Shown piece after piece: positions 1 to 8,630 of a stretch of 64,000 nucleotides of DNA. The position numbers and the translations under genes are program-made. Origin of the DNA: Draconibacterium sediminis (GTDB lineage: Bacteria; Bacteroidota; Bacteroidia; Bacteroidales; Prolixibacteraceae). Location: assembly GCF_000949475.1 (NCBI RefSeq), contig NZ_JRHC01000003.1, positions 1 to 64,000 on the forward strand, in the 5' to 3' direction. How positions within the stretch are numbered: the stretch's first letter is position 1; each line of letters begins with the position of its first letter. Below the pieces are notes generated by a model, which had not been told where the DNA came from, did not search any database, and saw only the letters and a program-made list of their open reading frames with translations.

Positions 1-72
1 CAAAAAATTGCGCTTATCAGCAATTATTAGTAATTCTGTGCCGTTTAATAAATCGAATTGCAACCTGGCTAA

Positions 73-1680
73 ATGAGTCTGAAAAATAACACTGCTGAAT
101 TACGCGAAAAAAGTTTTTACTATAGCCTGCTGCTATTTGTAATCGTTCTGCCTTTTTCCGAAGCCTTGGTTAGTATTGCAGCAGCTTTTCTATTTCTGCA
201 ATCACTATTATTTCAACCTGTAAGTGATTTAAAAAAGTCGTTAATCAGGCATAAATCAATATTCTATATTCTTGCAATATTTGGCGTGTATCTGTTGGGG
301 ATGCTTCATACACGAGATTTTGCGTTGTCATTGTATGAACTGAAAAAAGTGGCTTTCTGGGTGGTAATTCCACTCGGAATAGTACTATCTCCGCGGTTGT
401 CAGAAAAACGCTTCTATAAAGTAATAACAGTATTCTGCATAGCTGTTACTGTAGTAGCTGTAATTGCTGCTATACGCTTCATATTTAAATCAGCATTCAA
501 TATCTCCGACTTCAGAGATATCTCGCTCATTTCACATATCAGGTACTCCTATCAGGTGGCATTAGCCATATTCTGTTGCATTTTCCTTGTTATACGGAGT
601 TCGAAGGAAAGTGGAGGATTTAAATACAGATCAGCAATTATAACCATGGCAGTTTGGCTGGTGTTATTTCTTTTTCTATTGAAATCAATAATCGGAATTA
701 TTGCTTTTTGGGGTACGGTGTGTTTTTTGGGGCTTTATTATCTATATACAGTAAAACGTAAATTCAACTATTTGCTTGTAGTTATACTTGCAATTTTGGT
801 TGCATTACCGATTATTTATACAAAATCAGTTTGGAACGATTTTTATAACGTCGAAAAGCTGGATCCGCAAACCGTAGACAAATATACAGCATCAGGAAAC
901 CCGTATACTTTTAATTTTGACTCGCAGGAAAAAGAAAATGGACATTGGGTACAAAGTTATATTTGTGCTGATGAGCTGCGTACGGAATGGAACAAACGGA
1001 GTGAATGTAAATACGACTCGCTAAACATCCATGGCTTCAGTAATCGGTCCACTTTGGTTCGTTACCTTACAAGCAGGGGATTAAGAAAAGACAGTGCCGG
1101 AGTGAGCCAATTAACTGAGGCCGATATTAAAAATATAGAACAGGGAATTGCTAACTACATTTATGCCGAAAAACGTTTCTCGTTATATCCTCGGATTTAC
1201 GAGACCATTTGGGAATACGACAGGTACAAAGCAACCGGAAATCCTAATGATCAATCGCTATCTCAACGTATTGAGTTTGTAAAAGCATCACTCGAAATCA
1301 TAAAAACGAATATTTGGTTTGGGATTGGGACAGGAAACTGGAAGGCTGAATATGCGAAAGCATACGATGAGCTAAACTCGCAACTAAAACAGGAAAATCA
1401 GCGGTCATCGCATAATCAGTACTTAAACTACATAGTAAAGTTCGGTCTGATAGGTTTCGCGGTCATAATGAGTATGATTTTAATACCCGTTTTTAAAGAA
1501 AACCAGGAGAAAAACCTATTGTTATGGTTATTATTCGTTTTTATTGGAATTGCCAATTGGGGCGATGCCAATCTTGAAACGCATATGGGACTTTCATTCT
1601 TTTGTTTGTTTTACAGCCTGTTTCTATGGCATTCGCCGGAACAGATTAAAAATTTTACCTTTCAAGAAAAGCACAAATGA
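73..1680 (+). CDS. O-antigen ligase / Wzy-type polymerase family membrane protein
   Basis: A 535-residue polytopic inner-membrane protein. Hydrophobic segments fill about residues 15-255 and 455-520, separated by a large hydrophilic, presumably periplasmic, loop (about 255-450). The loop ends in the Wzy_C/O-antigen-ligase-like signature: a glycine-rich FGIGTGNWK segment followed by HNQYLNYIVKFGLIG. Members of this family join or polymerise undecaprenyl-linked glycans, or ligate O-antigen to lipid A core, on the periplasmic face. The acceptor here cannot be read from sequence. The stop codon overlaps the next start (ATGA), so it is translationally coupled to the DUF2520 gene and probably heads the operon with the KdsC-like and Maf genes. 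The family is clear, the exact enzyme is not. Confidence 0.8.
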   Translation: MSLKNNTAELREKSFYYSLLLFVIVLPFSEALVSIAAAFLFLQSLLFQPVSDLKKSLIRHKSIFYILAIFGVYLLGMLHTRDFALSLYELKKVAFWVVIPLGIVLSPRLSEKRFYKVITVFCIAVTVVAVIAAIRFIFKSAFNISDFRDISLISHIRYSYQVALAIFCCIFLVIRSSKESGGFKYRSAIITMAVWLVLFLFLLKSIIGIIAFWGTVCFLGLYYLYTVKRKFNYLLVVILAILVALPIIYTKSVWNDFYNVEKLDPQTVDKYTASGNPYTFNFDSQEKENGHWVQSYICADELRTEWNKRSECKYDSLNIHGFSNRSTLVRYLTSRGLRKDSAGVSQLTEADIKNIEQGIANYIYAEKRFSLYPRIYETIWEYDRYKATGNPNDQSLSQRIEFVKASLEIIKTNIWFGIGTGNWKAEYAKAYDELNSQLKQENQRSSHNQYLNYIVKFGLIGFAVIMSMILIPVFKENQEKNLLLWLLFVFIGIANWGDANLETHMGLSFFCLFYSLFLWHSPEQIKNFTFQEKHK

Positions 1681-2459
1681 AAAAATATAAAATAGCTTTT
1701 ATCGGCGCAGGAAATGTGGCAACTCATCTCTCGAATGAATTGAAAAAATGCGGACACGAAATGGTACAGGTCTACAGTCGTACCGAGGAGTCAGCAAAAC
1801 AGTTGGCTGATAGTTTACATACGACCTTCACTACTTCAACTGAAACGATCACAAAAGAAGCTGATATCTACATTGTGGCCTTAAAAGATTCGGCAGTGGA
1901 TCAGGTATTGAGCAAGATCGGGTTTGGCGATAAATTGCTCGTTCATTGTTCGGGAAGTTTACCCATGAGCGTTTTAAGTCAATACGCTAAAAACTATGGT
2001 GTTTTTTATCCTTTGCAAACTTTTTCAAAAAACAGAAAAGTGGATTTTAAGCAGATTCCCATTTTTGTTGAAGCAAGTTCATCCGAGAATTTAAACATTT
2101 TAGAAGAACTCGCTAATGAGCTTTCGGAATCAGTCACAATACTCAATTCTGAAAAACGAAAAAGCTTACACATTGCCGCCGTGTTTGCCTGTAATTTTGC
2201 CAATCATTGTTATGCAATGGCTGCCAAATATCTGGAGACTAAAGATCTGCAGTTTGAAATCCTGCGGCCACTCATTATGGAAACAGCTCAAAAAGTTCAG
2301 GAATTGCATCCGAAAGATGCACAAACAGGCCCGGCCATCCGTTTCGATGAAAACATTATAAAATCGCACCTGAGTGAATTAAAAGAAATGTCCGATCTAC
2401 AGGAATTGTACAATTCAAATTCAAAGAGTATTTTTGAGCATCATCAGGAAAAACAATAA
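1677..2459 (+). CDS. Rossmann-fold DUF2520 oxidoreductase-like protein
   Basis: A 260-residue soluble protein. The N-terminus carries a dinucleotide-binding glycine motif (IAFIGAGNVATHLS, residues 6-19) and the C-terminal half is helical and matches the DUF2520 architecture, which resembles 6-phosphogluconate-dehydrogenase or ProC-type reductases. The substrate is unknown for the family. It starts within the stop codon of the O-antigen ligase-like gene (4-bp ATGA overlap) and ends two bases before the KdsC-like phosphatase, so the genes are co-transcribed. Possible roles (imine or ketone reduction in envelope precursor metabolism) are guesses from neighbours only. Confidence 0.85.
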   Translation: MKKYKIAFIGAGNVATHLSNELKKCGHEMVQVYSRTEESAKQLADSLHTTFTTSTETITKEADIYIVALKDSAVDQVLSKIGFGDKLLVHCSGSLPMSVLSQYAKNYGVFYPLQTFSKNRKVDFKQIPIFVEASSSENLNILEELANELSESVTILNSEKRKSLHIAAVFACNFANHCYAMAAKYLETKDLQFEILRPLIMETAQKVQELHPKDAQTGPAIRFDENIIKSHLSELKEMSDLQELYNSNSKSIFEHHQEKQ

Positions 2460-2461
2460 GA

Positions 2462-2992
2462 ATGTCGTTTTTTAAAGAAGAACTTATCCGCGTAAAAGCT
2501 TTTGTATTCGATGTCGACGGCGTATTGTCGCAAGACGTTTCGCCGCTTAACGAAGAGGGCGACCCTATACGAACAGCTAACGTTAAAGATGGTTTTGCCA
2601 TCAGAAGTGCCATAAAAGCCGGTTATCCGATTGCGATTATCACCGGAGGTTATATTGAACGTGTTCGCTTACGCTACGAAAAACTTGGAGTGGAGCATTT
2701 TTACGATAAAGCCCGTGATAAAGTAGCCTGTTTAAACGATTTCCTGGAAAAGGTGAACATATCTCCCGAAGATGTGCTTTTTATGGGCGACGACCTGGTG
2801 GATTACCGGGTGATGCAGGCTGTTGGTTTACCAACCTGCCCAAAAGATGCTGTAAGTGATATTAAAAATATCTCGAAATACATTTCGGATAAAAACGGTG
2901 GCGAAGGTTGTGTGCGCGATGTAATTGAACAGGCGTTAAAAGCACAACACAAATGGTTTACTCCCGAAATGCTAAATTCAAGAGCATTCTGA
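2462..2992 (+). CDS. kdsC: KdsC-like HAD phosphatase (Kdo-8-phosphate phosphatase family)
   Basis: A 176-residue C0-type HAD phosphatase without a cap domain, the usual size for KdsC. Motif I FDVDGVLSQD (near residue 16) holds the nucleophile and acid/base Asp pair, ITGG is motif II, and FMGDDLVDYRVM is motif IV. In LPS synthesis KdsC removes phosphate from Kdo-8-phosphate; related enzymes act on other nonulosonate phosphates. The gene sits between DUF2520 and Maf with almost no spacing, an envelope-type operon that fits this role. Substrate assignment is by family. Confidence 0.87.
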   Translation: MSFFKEELIRVKAFVFDVDGVLSQDVSPLNEEGDPIRTANVKDGFAIRSAIKAGYPIAIITGGYIERVRLRYEKLGVEHFYDKARDKVACLNDFLEKVNISPEDVLFMGDDLVDYRVMQAVGLPTCPKDAVSDIKNISKYISDKNGGEGCVRDVIEQALKAQHKWFTPEMLNSRAF

Positions 2993-2993
2993 A

Positions 2994-3569
2994 ATGAATT
3001 GGATACCCGAATATAACTTCATTCTTGCATCAAAATCGCCACGGCGGCAAGAGCTTTTAAAATCGTTGGGGATTGTTTTTCAGATGAAAACCAAAGATGT
3101 AGATGAAAATTACCCGCCGGAGCTTTCTCCTGATCAGATTCCGGGCTACCTGGCAGAAAAAAAGGCAAAGGCTTTTGCCAATGAACTAAACAATAACGAT
3201 TTGCTGATAACAGCCGATACCATTGTTGTTTTAAACAGAAAAGTGCTGGAAAAACCGGACGATTACGATCACGCCTACAAAATGTTATCGGCTTTAAGCG
3301 GAAAAATGCACGAGGTAATAACTGGTGTTTGTCTTAGTTCAACCAAAAAATCGGTGGTATTTTCTTCCTTAACCAACGTGCAATTTAAAAAGCTAAGCGA
3401 AGTTGAAATAGACTACTATATTCGCAATTATAAACCTTTCGATAAGGCCGGTGCATACGGCATTCAGGAGTGGATTGGAACAATCGGGATTTCACACATC
3501 GAAGGATCGTTTTACAATGTTATGGGGCTTCCTCTTCAAAAATTATACGAGGAGATTCAAAAGTTTTAA
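2994..3569 (+). CDS. maf: Maf-family nucleoside triphosphate pyrophosphatase
   Basis: A 191-residue Maf/Ham1-superfamily protein. The N-terminal signature ILASKSPRRQELLKSLG and the internal ADTIVVL metal-site motif are diagnostic. Family members hydrolyse dTTP, UTP or modified pyrimidine NTPs to monophosphates plus pyrophosphate, which keeps non-canonical nucleotides out of DNA and RNA and may regulate septation. It begins one base after the KdsC-like stop codon and is the last gene of the operon. Length and motifs are complete. Confidence 0.93.
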   Translation: MNWIPEYNFILASKSPRRQELLKSLGIVFQMKTKDVDENYPPELSPDQIPGYLAEKKAKAFANELNNNDLLITADTIVVLNRKVLEKPDDYDHAYKMLSALSGKMHEVITGVCLSSTKKSVVFSSLTNVQFKKLSEVEIDYYIRNYKPFDKAGAYGIQEWIGTIGISHIEGSFYNVMGLPLQKLYEEIQKF

Positions 3570-3692
3570 AATCCCCTTCAAAAGGTTTCATTATTTCTAA
3601 TGTTATAAAACAAGCAACTAAAACAATTTTAAGGGTTAACCTATCATCTTATAATTCGTAAATTGAATAGAAACTTAATTAAATTCAATAAT

Positions 3693-4697
3693 ATGAATTA
3701 CAGGATAACATTACTCATCTTAGTTTTTCTTTCCGGACTTTGCTTTACTGCTTGCGATACCAAAGACGAGCCTGTTGAAGTAGGATTTTTAATCCATGCA
3801 TTTGATAAAGAACGGTGGGAAAACGACCGGGACTATCTTGTAGAAGATGTTCAGGAACTTGGAGGAACCGTAAAAGTTATGAATGCCGAAAATGATGCTG
3901 ATAAACAATTGGCTCAGGCAAAAGAACTGCTCGCCAACGGTGTTGACGTGTTAGTGGTAGTACCTGTAGATCAGTTTGCTGCCGCTGCTATTGTTGAAGC
4001 TGCACATGCGAAGAATGTAAAAGTTATTTCGTACGACCGTTTGATTAAAAATTGCAAACTTGATTATTATGTCTCGACCGACAACGTAGAAATTGGTTCG
4101 TTGCAGGCCAGTTATTTAACCACCATACAACCCGAAGGAAAATATGCTTTAATCGGGGGAGCAATGAGCGACAACAACAGCCAGTTGCTTTACCTTGGCC
4201 AGCGAAATGTGCTGCAACCTCTGGTTGAACGGGGCGACATTGAAATTGTTTATAACGAATTTACCAACGCATGGGAAGAAAACGAAGGCTATGAACATTG
4301 CAAAAAACTATTAGATGCTCATCCTGATGTAAATGCAATTATAGCCGGAAACGACGAGTTAGCCATGGGAGTGATAAGGGCTATAAAAGAAGCAGGTATG
4401 GAGGATCAGATATTGATAGCTGGAATGGATGCCGATTTGCGAAACTTACGCGAAATTGTTGCCGGTCATCAAACCTGCACCGTTTATAAACCTTACGAAA
4501 AACTTGCTGCCACTACTGCCGATTTGGCAATAAAACTTGCACGCGATGAGAATGGCGAAAAAACATATCAGACAGTGAGTAACGGGGAAATGTTAGTACC
4601 TACGGTTTTCCATACCGGAATGATCGTTAACAGGGAGAACCTTCAGTTGACCGTTATTTCAGAGGGATACCAAAGAGAGGAAGAGGTATACAATTAG
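3693..4697 (+). CDS. XylF/RbsB-like periplasmic sugar-binding lipoprotein
   Basis: About 334 residues from the ATG at 3693. This start is preferred over the upstream TTG at 3663 because it places a clean SPII signal directly at the N-terminus, with the lipobox ending FTAC just before DTKDEP. The mature part is a type I periplasmic binding fold: EVGFLIHAFDKERWENDRD, then VDVLVVVPVDQ, VISYDRLI, INAIIAGNDELAMG-like and ILIAGMDAD segments, closest in pattern to D-xylose-binding XylF. No permease or ATPase gene lies next to it, so it either serves an ABC transporter encoded elsewhere or acts as a ligand sensor. A weak terminator follows. Confidence 0.87.
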   Translation: MNYRITLLILVFLSGLCFTACDTKDEPVEVGFLIHAFDKERWENDRDYLVEDVQELGGTVKVMNAENDADKQLAQAKELLANGVDVLVVVPVDQFAAAAIVEAAHAKNVKVISYDRLIKNCKLDYYVSTDNVEIGSLQASYLTTIQPEGKYALIGGAMSDNNSQLLYLGQRNVLQPLVERGDIEIVYNEFTNAWEENEGYEHCKKLLDAHPDVNAIIAGNDELAMGVIRAIKEAGMEDQILIAGMDADLRNLREIVAGHQTCTVYKPYEKLAATTADLAIKLARDENGEKTYQTVSNGEMLVPTVFHTGMIVNRENLQLTVISEGYQREEEVYN

Positions 4698-4719
4698 TGT
4701 GAAGGAGGATTATTTGTTG

Positions 4720-4749
4720 AGGGATTCTGTTAGCAGGGTCCCTTTTTTT
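4720..4749 (+). terminator. Weak rho-independent terminator after the sugar-binding protein
   Basis: A 5-bp stem AGGGA/TCCCT with a 14-nt loop is followed directly by seven T. The stem is short, so efficiency is uncertain. Confidence 0.5.
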
Positions 4750-4813
4750 GTGGCGCTTTTTTATCAATGATTAATGTAAACCGCTAAAACCTTGAAGATT
4801 TGCCAATTATTTA

Positions 4814-4821
4814 TACTTTTG
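4814..4821 (+). promoter_or_regulatory. Bacteroidota -7 promoter box (TACTTTTG) for the reductase gene
   Basis: Matches the Bacteroidota sigma-ABfr -7 consensus TAnnTTTG, 31 bases before the TTG start. A TTG element about 20 bases upstream may act as the -33 box. Confidence 0.5.
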
Positions 4822-4851
4822 CACCGATTTATTTAGAACAGGTCTTAATAA

Positions 4852-5496
4852 TTGAAAAAGCATAAAGTAACACAGGTCAGGCATTTAACCGATTCTACCT
4901 TTGTAATTCGGTTCGAACGAAATGGTATGGAGTTCCAAACCGGGCAGTTTGTATTGCTCGGTACTAAAGGAGCCGTTGATCGTCGCGAATATTCTATTTA
5001 CAGTGGAGAGAACGACGATTACCTGGAAGTTTTGGTACGCGAAGTGGACGGCGGAAAAGTATCGTCGAAATTAAAAAAGCTGAAAGCCGGTGATTTGGTT
5101 GATGTAGATGGCCCGTTTGGATTTTTTAAGTTCGATCCCCAAAGTTTTCAGGTGCAGCAATTTTTGTTCATCGCCACCGGAACAGGCATCAGCCCGTTTC
5201 ATGGTTTTGTAAAAACGCATCCGCAGCTGAATTACAAAATGATACATGGGGTGCGTAAAGTAGAAGAAGCCTACGATCATGACGATTTTAATAAAGAAAG
5301 GGTAACTTTGTGCACTTCAGGAGAAAAGGGAGGCGACTTCGACGGAAGGGTAACCGAATTTTTAAAGACAGAGACAATAGATGAAAATACAAACTGTTTT
5401 CTTTGTGGAAACAGTGAAATGATATACGAAGTGTTCGATATTTTGTCGGAAAAAGGAATCCCGACATCGAACATTTATACCGAAGTGTACTTTTAA
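4852..5496 (+). CDS. Ferredoxin-NADP reductase-like FAD oxidoreductase
   Basis: A 214-residue FNR-superfamily protein. It has an N-terminal FAD-binding beta-barrel (RREYSIYSGENDD gives the RxYS flavin motif; GGKVSSKL binds the FAD diphosphate) and an NAD(P)-binding domain (FIATGTGISPFHGF, then CGNSEMIYEV near the end). It presumably shuttles electrons between NAD(P)H and ferredoxin or flavodoxin. No Fe-S or globin domain is fused. The chosen start is a TTG (4852) because the next in-frame ATG would delete the first barrel strand. A -7 promoter box lies just upstream, so it is probably monocistronic. Confidence 0.85.
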   Translation: MKKHKVTQVRHLTDSTFVIRFERNGMEFQTGQFVLLGTKGAVDRREYSIYSGENDDYLEVLVREVDGGKVSSKLKKLKAGDLVDVDGPFGFFKFDPQSFQVQQFLFIATGTGISPFHGFVKTHPQLNYKMIHGVRKVEEAYDHDDFNKERVTLCTSGEKGGDFDGRVTEFLKTETIDENTNCFLCGNSEMIYEVFDILSEKGIPTSNIYTEVYF

Positions 5497-5528
5497 TAAA
5501 TAAAGAAAAGTTAGACTGCAACCAGAAT

Positions 5529-5556
5529 CTTCGGACTTCCGGCTTCAGTCTTCAAG
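5529..5556. repeat. Heptameric tandem repeat (CTTCNNN x4)
   Basis: Four consecutive 7-mers CTTCGGA, CTTCCGG, CTTCAGT and CTTCAAG sit immediately upstream of miaB. They resemble the degenerate short tandem repeats found between genes in many Bacteroidota. Confidence 0.6.
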
Positions 5557-5566
5557 CTATAATAAA

Positions 5567-6907
5567 ATGAAATATCACGTAGTAACCTTAGGGTGTCAGA
5601 TGAATATGTCGGATAGCGAGCGGGTGATCTCGGTACTTGAAGAAGCCGGATACCAGTGGACCGACAATGAGGAGGAGGCAGGAGTGATTGGTATTTTGGC
5701 GTGCTCGGTACGTCAGAAAGCCATCGATAAAGTGTATTCACGCATTCATAAGTGGAATAAGTGGAAAAACAATAAAAACCTGGTTACTTTTATTTCGGGT
5801 TGTATTTTGCCCGACGATCATGAAAAATTCCTGAAACTTTTTGATATCACTTTCCAGATGAAAGACCTGCCCGAGCTGCCCAAAATGATCAGCAGCTACG
5901 GTATTACAACACCTACGCATTTGAATGTGGGCATCGATCCGCATAACGAGAATATCGAAGATTTCTGGAACGTGCAGCCCCATTACCAGTCGAATTTCGA
6001 GGCGTTTATTCCAATCCAGAACGGTTGCGATAAATTCTGTACTTATTGTGCTGTGCCTTATACGCGTGGACGTGAGGTGTCGCGCCCATCAAAAGATATT
6101 ATTGCCGAAGTGGCATTGTTGGTAGCACAGGGTTATAAATCAATTACCTTGTTGGGACAGAACGTAAACTCCTACGGACTGGACAAAAAAGGCGAGGAGC
6201 TGACGTTTCCACAATTGTTACGCGAGATTGGAGAATTGGGGAAACGCATGAAAAAAGAATTCTGGCTGTACTTTACTTCGCCGCACCCGCGCGACATGAC
6301 TGATGAAGTAATTGAGGTGATTGCCGAATATCCCGTTTTGGGAAAACAGATTCACCTACCCATGCAAAGTGGCGACGATAAAGTGTTGATGCGCATGAAC
6401 CGCAAACACAACATGGAAAAGTATCGTCATATTGTGGAGACTATCCGTCGTATTATTCCGCAGGCAACTTTGTTTACCGATGTGATTGTTGGATTTACAG
6501 GCGAAACAGAGGAGCAGTTTGAAAATACCCGCAAGGCTTTCGACGAGTTTAAATTCAACATGTCGTACACAGCAATTTATTCGCCTCGTCCGGGAGCTAC
6601 CAGTCACCGCTGGGTGGATGATGTACCGTTGGAAGAGAAAAAACGACGTCTGCATCAGCTTACCGAAGATCTACGAAAACACAACCTGCCATACAATGAA
6701 AGTTTGGTAGGCCAAACCGTACGTATACTAGTCCGTGGCGAAGACCGCAAAGAAGGTTTCCTTACATCGTATACCGAAGGTAAATTAACCATTCGTTTTG
6801 CCTGTACCGATAAATCAATGATCGGGCAATTTGCCGATGTTAAGATTACCTCAGCATCCGATTTCTCGCTGGAAGGCGAGTTGGTGGAAGTTGCTGCCAG
6901 TTGTTAG
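5567..6907 (+). CDS. miaB: tRNA-2-methylthio-N6-isopentenyladenosine methylthiotransferase MiaB
   Basis: A 446-residue radical-SAM methylthiotransferase that converts i6A37 to ms2i6A37 in tRNAs reading UNN codons. The N-terminal UPF0004 domain begins HVVTLGCQMNMSDSE and supplies the first Fe-S cysteines (Cys9, then the cysteines of LACSVRQKA and FISGCILPD). The radical-SAM cluster motif CDKFCTYC is Cys154, Cys158 and Cys161. A TRAM domain closes the protein (about residues 375-440). The ACS form replaces the more usual NTCS of bacterial MiaB, so this could be a paralogous MiaB/RimO-like branch. A strong terminator follows. Confidence 0.88.
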   Translation: MKYHVVTLGCQMNMSDSERVISVLEEAGYQWTDNEEEAGVIGILACSVRQKAIDKVYSRIHKWNKWKNNKNLVTFISGCILPDDHEKFLKLFDITFQMKDLPELPKMISSYGITTPTHLNVGIDPHNENIEDFWNVQPHYQSNFEAFIPIQNGCDKFCTYCAVPYTRGREVSRPSKDIIAEVALLVAQGYKSITLLGQNVNSYGLDKKGEELTFPQLLREIGELGKRMKKEFWLYFTSPHPRDMTDEVIEVIAEYPVLGKQIHLPMQSGDDKVLMRMNRKHNMEKYRHIVETIRRIIPQATLFTDVIVGFTGETEEQFENTRKAFDEFKFNMSYTAIYSPRPGATSHRWVDDVPLEEKKRRLHQLTEDLRKHNLPYNESLVGQTVRILVRGEDRKEGFLTSYTEGKLTIRFACTDKSMIGQFADVKITSASDFSLEGELVEVAASC

Positions 6908-6935
6908 AAAAAGACTTTAGAATATATATTATAAA

Positions 6936-6971
6936 GATTCCATCTTTTTGAGAGATGGAATCTTTTTTTTT
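6936..6971 (+). terminator. Strong rho-independent terminator after miaB
   Basis: A perfect 10-bp stem GATTCCATCT/AGATGGAATC with a 7-nt loop is followed by nine T. Confidence 0.93.
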
Positions 6972-7016
6972 GATAGATCAAGCAACGTGATTCGCGCGGT
7001 AGCGGCTTTGGAATGG

Positions 7017-7136
7017 GCATTTTGCGCAGAAAATATGAATCTGAACCGTCAGGATTGATAATTTGCACAGAAAATATGAATCTCAACTGTCAGGATTGGC
7101 ATTTTGCACGCAAAATATGAATCTGAATCGTTTTGG
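7017..7136. repeat. 41-bp imperfect tandem repeat, about three units
   Basis: Units lie at 7017-7057, 7058-7098 and 7099-7136 (last one truncated and diverged). Shared core: TTTGC, then CAGAAAATATGAATCT, then GTCAGGATTG. There are no spacers and no convincing ORF through it. The rest of the 6908-7213 gap holds only the miaB terminator. Confidence 0.85.
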
Positions 7137-7213
7137 AGTCTGTAAAATATCTTTTAATGAAGTTTCAATAAGGATCCGGGACTTCCGTCTGCTGCTTTGT
7201 TCTCCAGGCTTTC

Positions 7214-8446
7214 TTACATCGCTGCATTTTTCAGTTCCAGAAACCAAAGTATCGATGCCACTCCTGATGGAAGAACACCTCCCTGATGATCGAGCCCATC
7301 AAGATGAATTTTCTGAACCAGGTTGGTGGATGCACCAGCTTCAATAAATTCTTCATACTTCTCTTCGCTCACAATAGGTGGCACATAAGTGTCGGCTGTT
7401 CCGTAAAATAAGGTAGTTGGTACGGTGGGAACAAAAGCAGGAACACTGTTGGCGTGCAACATATCAATAACAGGGGCATAATTTGCATCTGAATCCCATC
7501 CGGCAAGGTATTCAGATGTAAATAAGTCGGAAACGGTAGTAGTTAGCTCAGCGTTTAAATCGGCTCCTGAAGTCTGACCGTCAAACATCGTTTCAATTTT
7601 ATCGGCATACGGTGCCTGAAAAACGGTATTTACAGGTGTTTCAAGACCGAGTTTCAGGTAGCTGTTAAAAATATACGCCAGAAAATAGGGTTGTGGGTAA
7701 TCTTCCAAACCAACCACATATTCGTTAAGCGTTACCAGGTTGTATGGCCCCGCACTGCAGGCACTTGCTTTTAAATTGTAGGTAAAACCGGCATCGGCCT
7801 CAATGGCCTGCTGAACCTGCATGGTAGCCCATCCTCCTTGCGAGTAACCGGCAAGGTACAAGTCGTCGTTTAGCGAAATACCATCTTTGTCGTCGATAAA
7901 TTCGCGCACTGCTTCCAGCATGTCGGTAACAGTTTGTACAGTCGACTCTTGGTGCAGATACGGGTGAAACATATCGTCCGATTCGCCAAAACCCAGGTAG
8001 TCGGGTAACGAAATAATAAAACCGGTGGATCCCATCATTTTCAGCATTTTGAAAAGCTGGTTTTCCGAATCAACACTGGGTGTTTTACTGTGTTCCGTGT
8101 TGGTACCGTTTTGGTAGCTTAAAACCGGGTAATCACCATCAACATCGGGGATGGCAACTACACCCGATGCCAAAACCGGATTATCGTTAAACGTAGTTTT
8201 GTAGGTAATTTTATAAACGTCAACTCCCGAATAAATGTGGTCGCTAACCGCTGATAATTCCGGGTATTGCGCACTTGCAGCGGCAATCGTTAAATCAATT
8301 ACAGTTTTCGAGATCCGAAATTGCAATTCTGCATCAACAAGATAATCATTTGCCGGAGTTACCGGCTCAACATCGTCCATGTGGTCGCACGATATAAAAG
8401 CAACTACAATTAACGAGAAGTATAATAGAAATAGTTTTTTGTTCAT
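7214..8446 (-). CDS. Secreted lipase/esterase-like alpha/beta hydrolase lipoprotein
   Basis: A 410-residue SPII lipoprotein (lipobox ISC after a short hydrophobic stretch, Cys20). The alpha/beta-hydrolase fold resembles the secretory lipase/LIP family: the nucleophile elbow is GYSQGG, the acid is probably the Asp in GTADTYVPP, and the His is in LDGLDHQGG. It probably cleaves esters of lipids or decorated glycans (acetyl, feruloyl) at the cell surface or periplasm; the substrate cannot be read. It is transcribed alone, facing away from the ThuA-domain gene. Confidence 0.83.
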   Translation of the reverse strand: MNKKLFLLYFSLIVVAFISCDHMDDVEPVTPANDYLVDAELQFRISKTVIDLTIAAASAQYPELSAVSDHIYSGVDVYKITYKTTFNDNPVLASGVVAIPDVDGDYPVLSYQNGTNTEHSKTPSVDSENQLFKMLKMMGSTGFIISLPDYLGFGESDDMFHPYLHQESTVQTVTDMLEAVREFIDDKDGISLNDDLYLAGYSQGGWATMQVQQAIEADAGFTYNLKASACSAGPYNLVTLNEYVVGLEDYPQPYFLAYIFNSYLKLGLETPVNTVFQAPYADKIETMFDGQTSGADLNAELTTTVSDLFTSEYLAGWDSDANYAPVIDMLHANSVPAFVPTVPTTLFYGTADTYVPPIVSEEKYEEFIEAGASTNLVQKIHLDGLDHQGGVLPSGVASILWFLELKNAAM

Positions 8447-8630
8447 GGAAATGTGTTTTCTGAATTAATTTAACCAAAAATAGGGTAATTTTTATTCCTG
8501 TAAAACTTTAATTCAGCGATTTATGAATTTCGGGTGTTAACAACAATACTTTTTCGTATTAATATCATACAGATGTTTTTTTTATTTTCGCGATACACAG
8601 AGACCGTCCATTTGGGTTTCAAACAAAAAA

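Noticed and set aside
7017-7136. Possible CRISPR array
   Set aside because: Units are directly adjacent with no spacers, and there are no cas genes.
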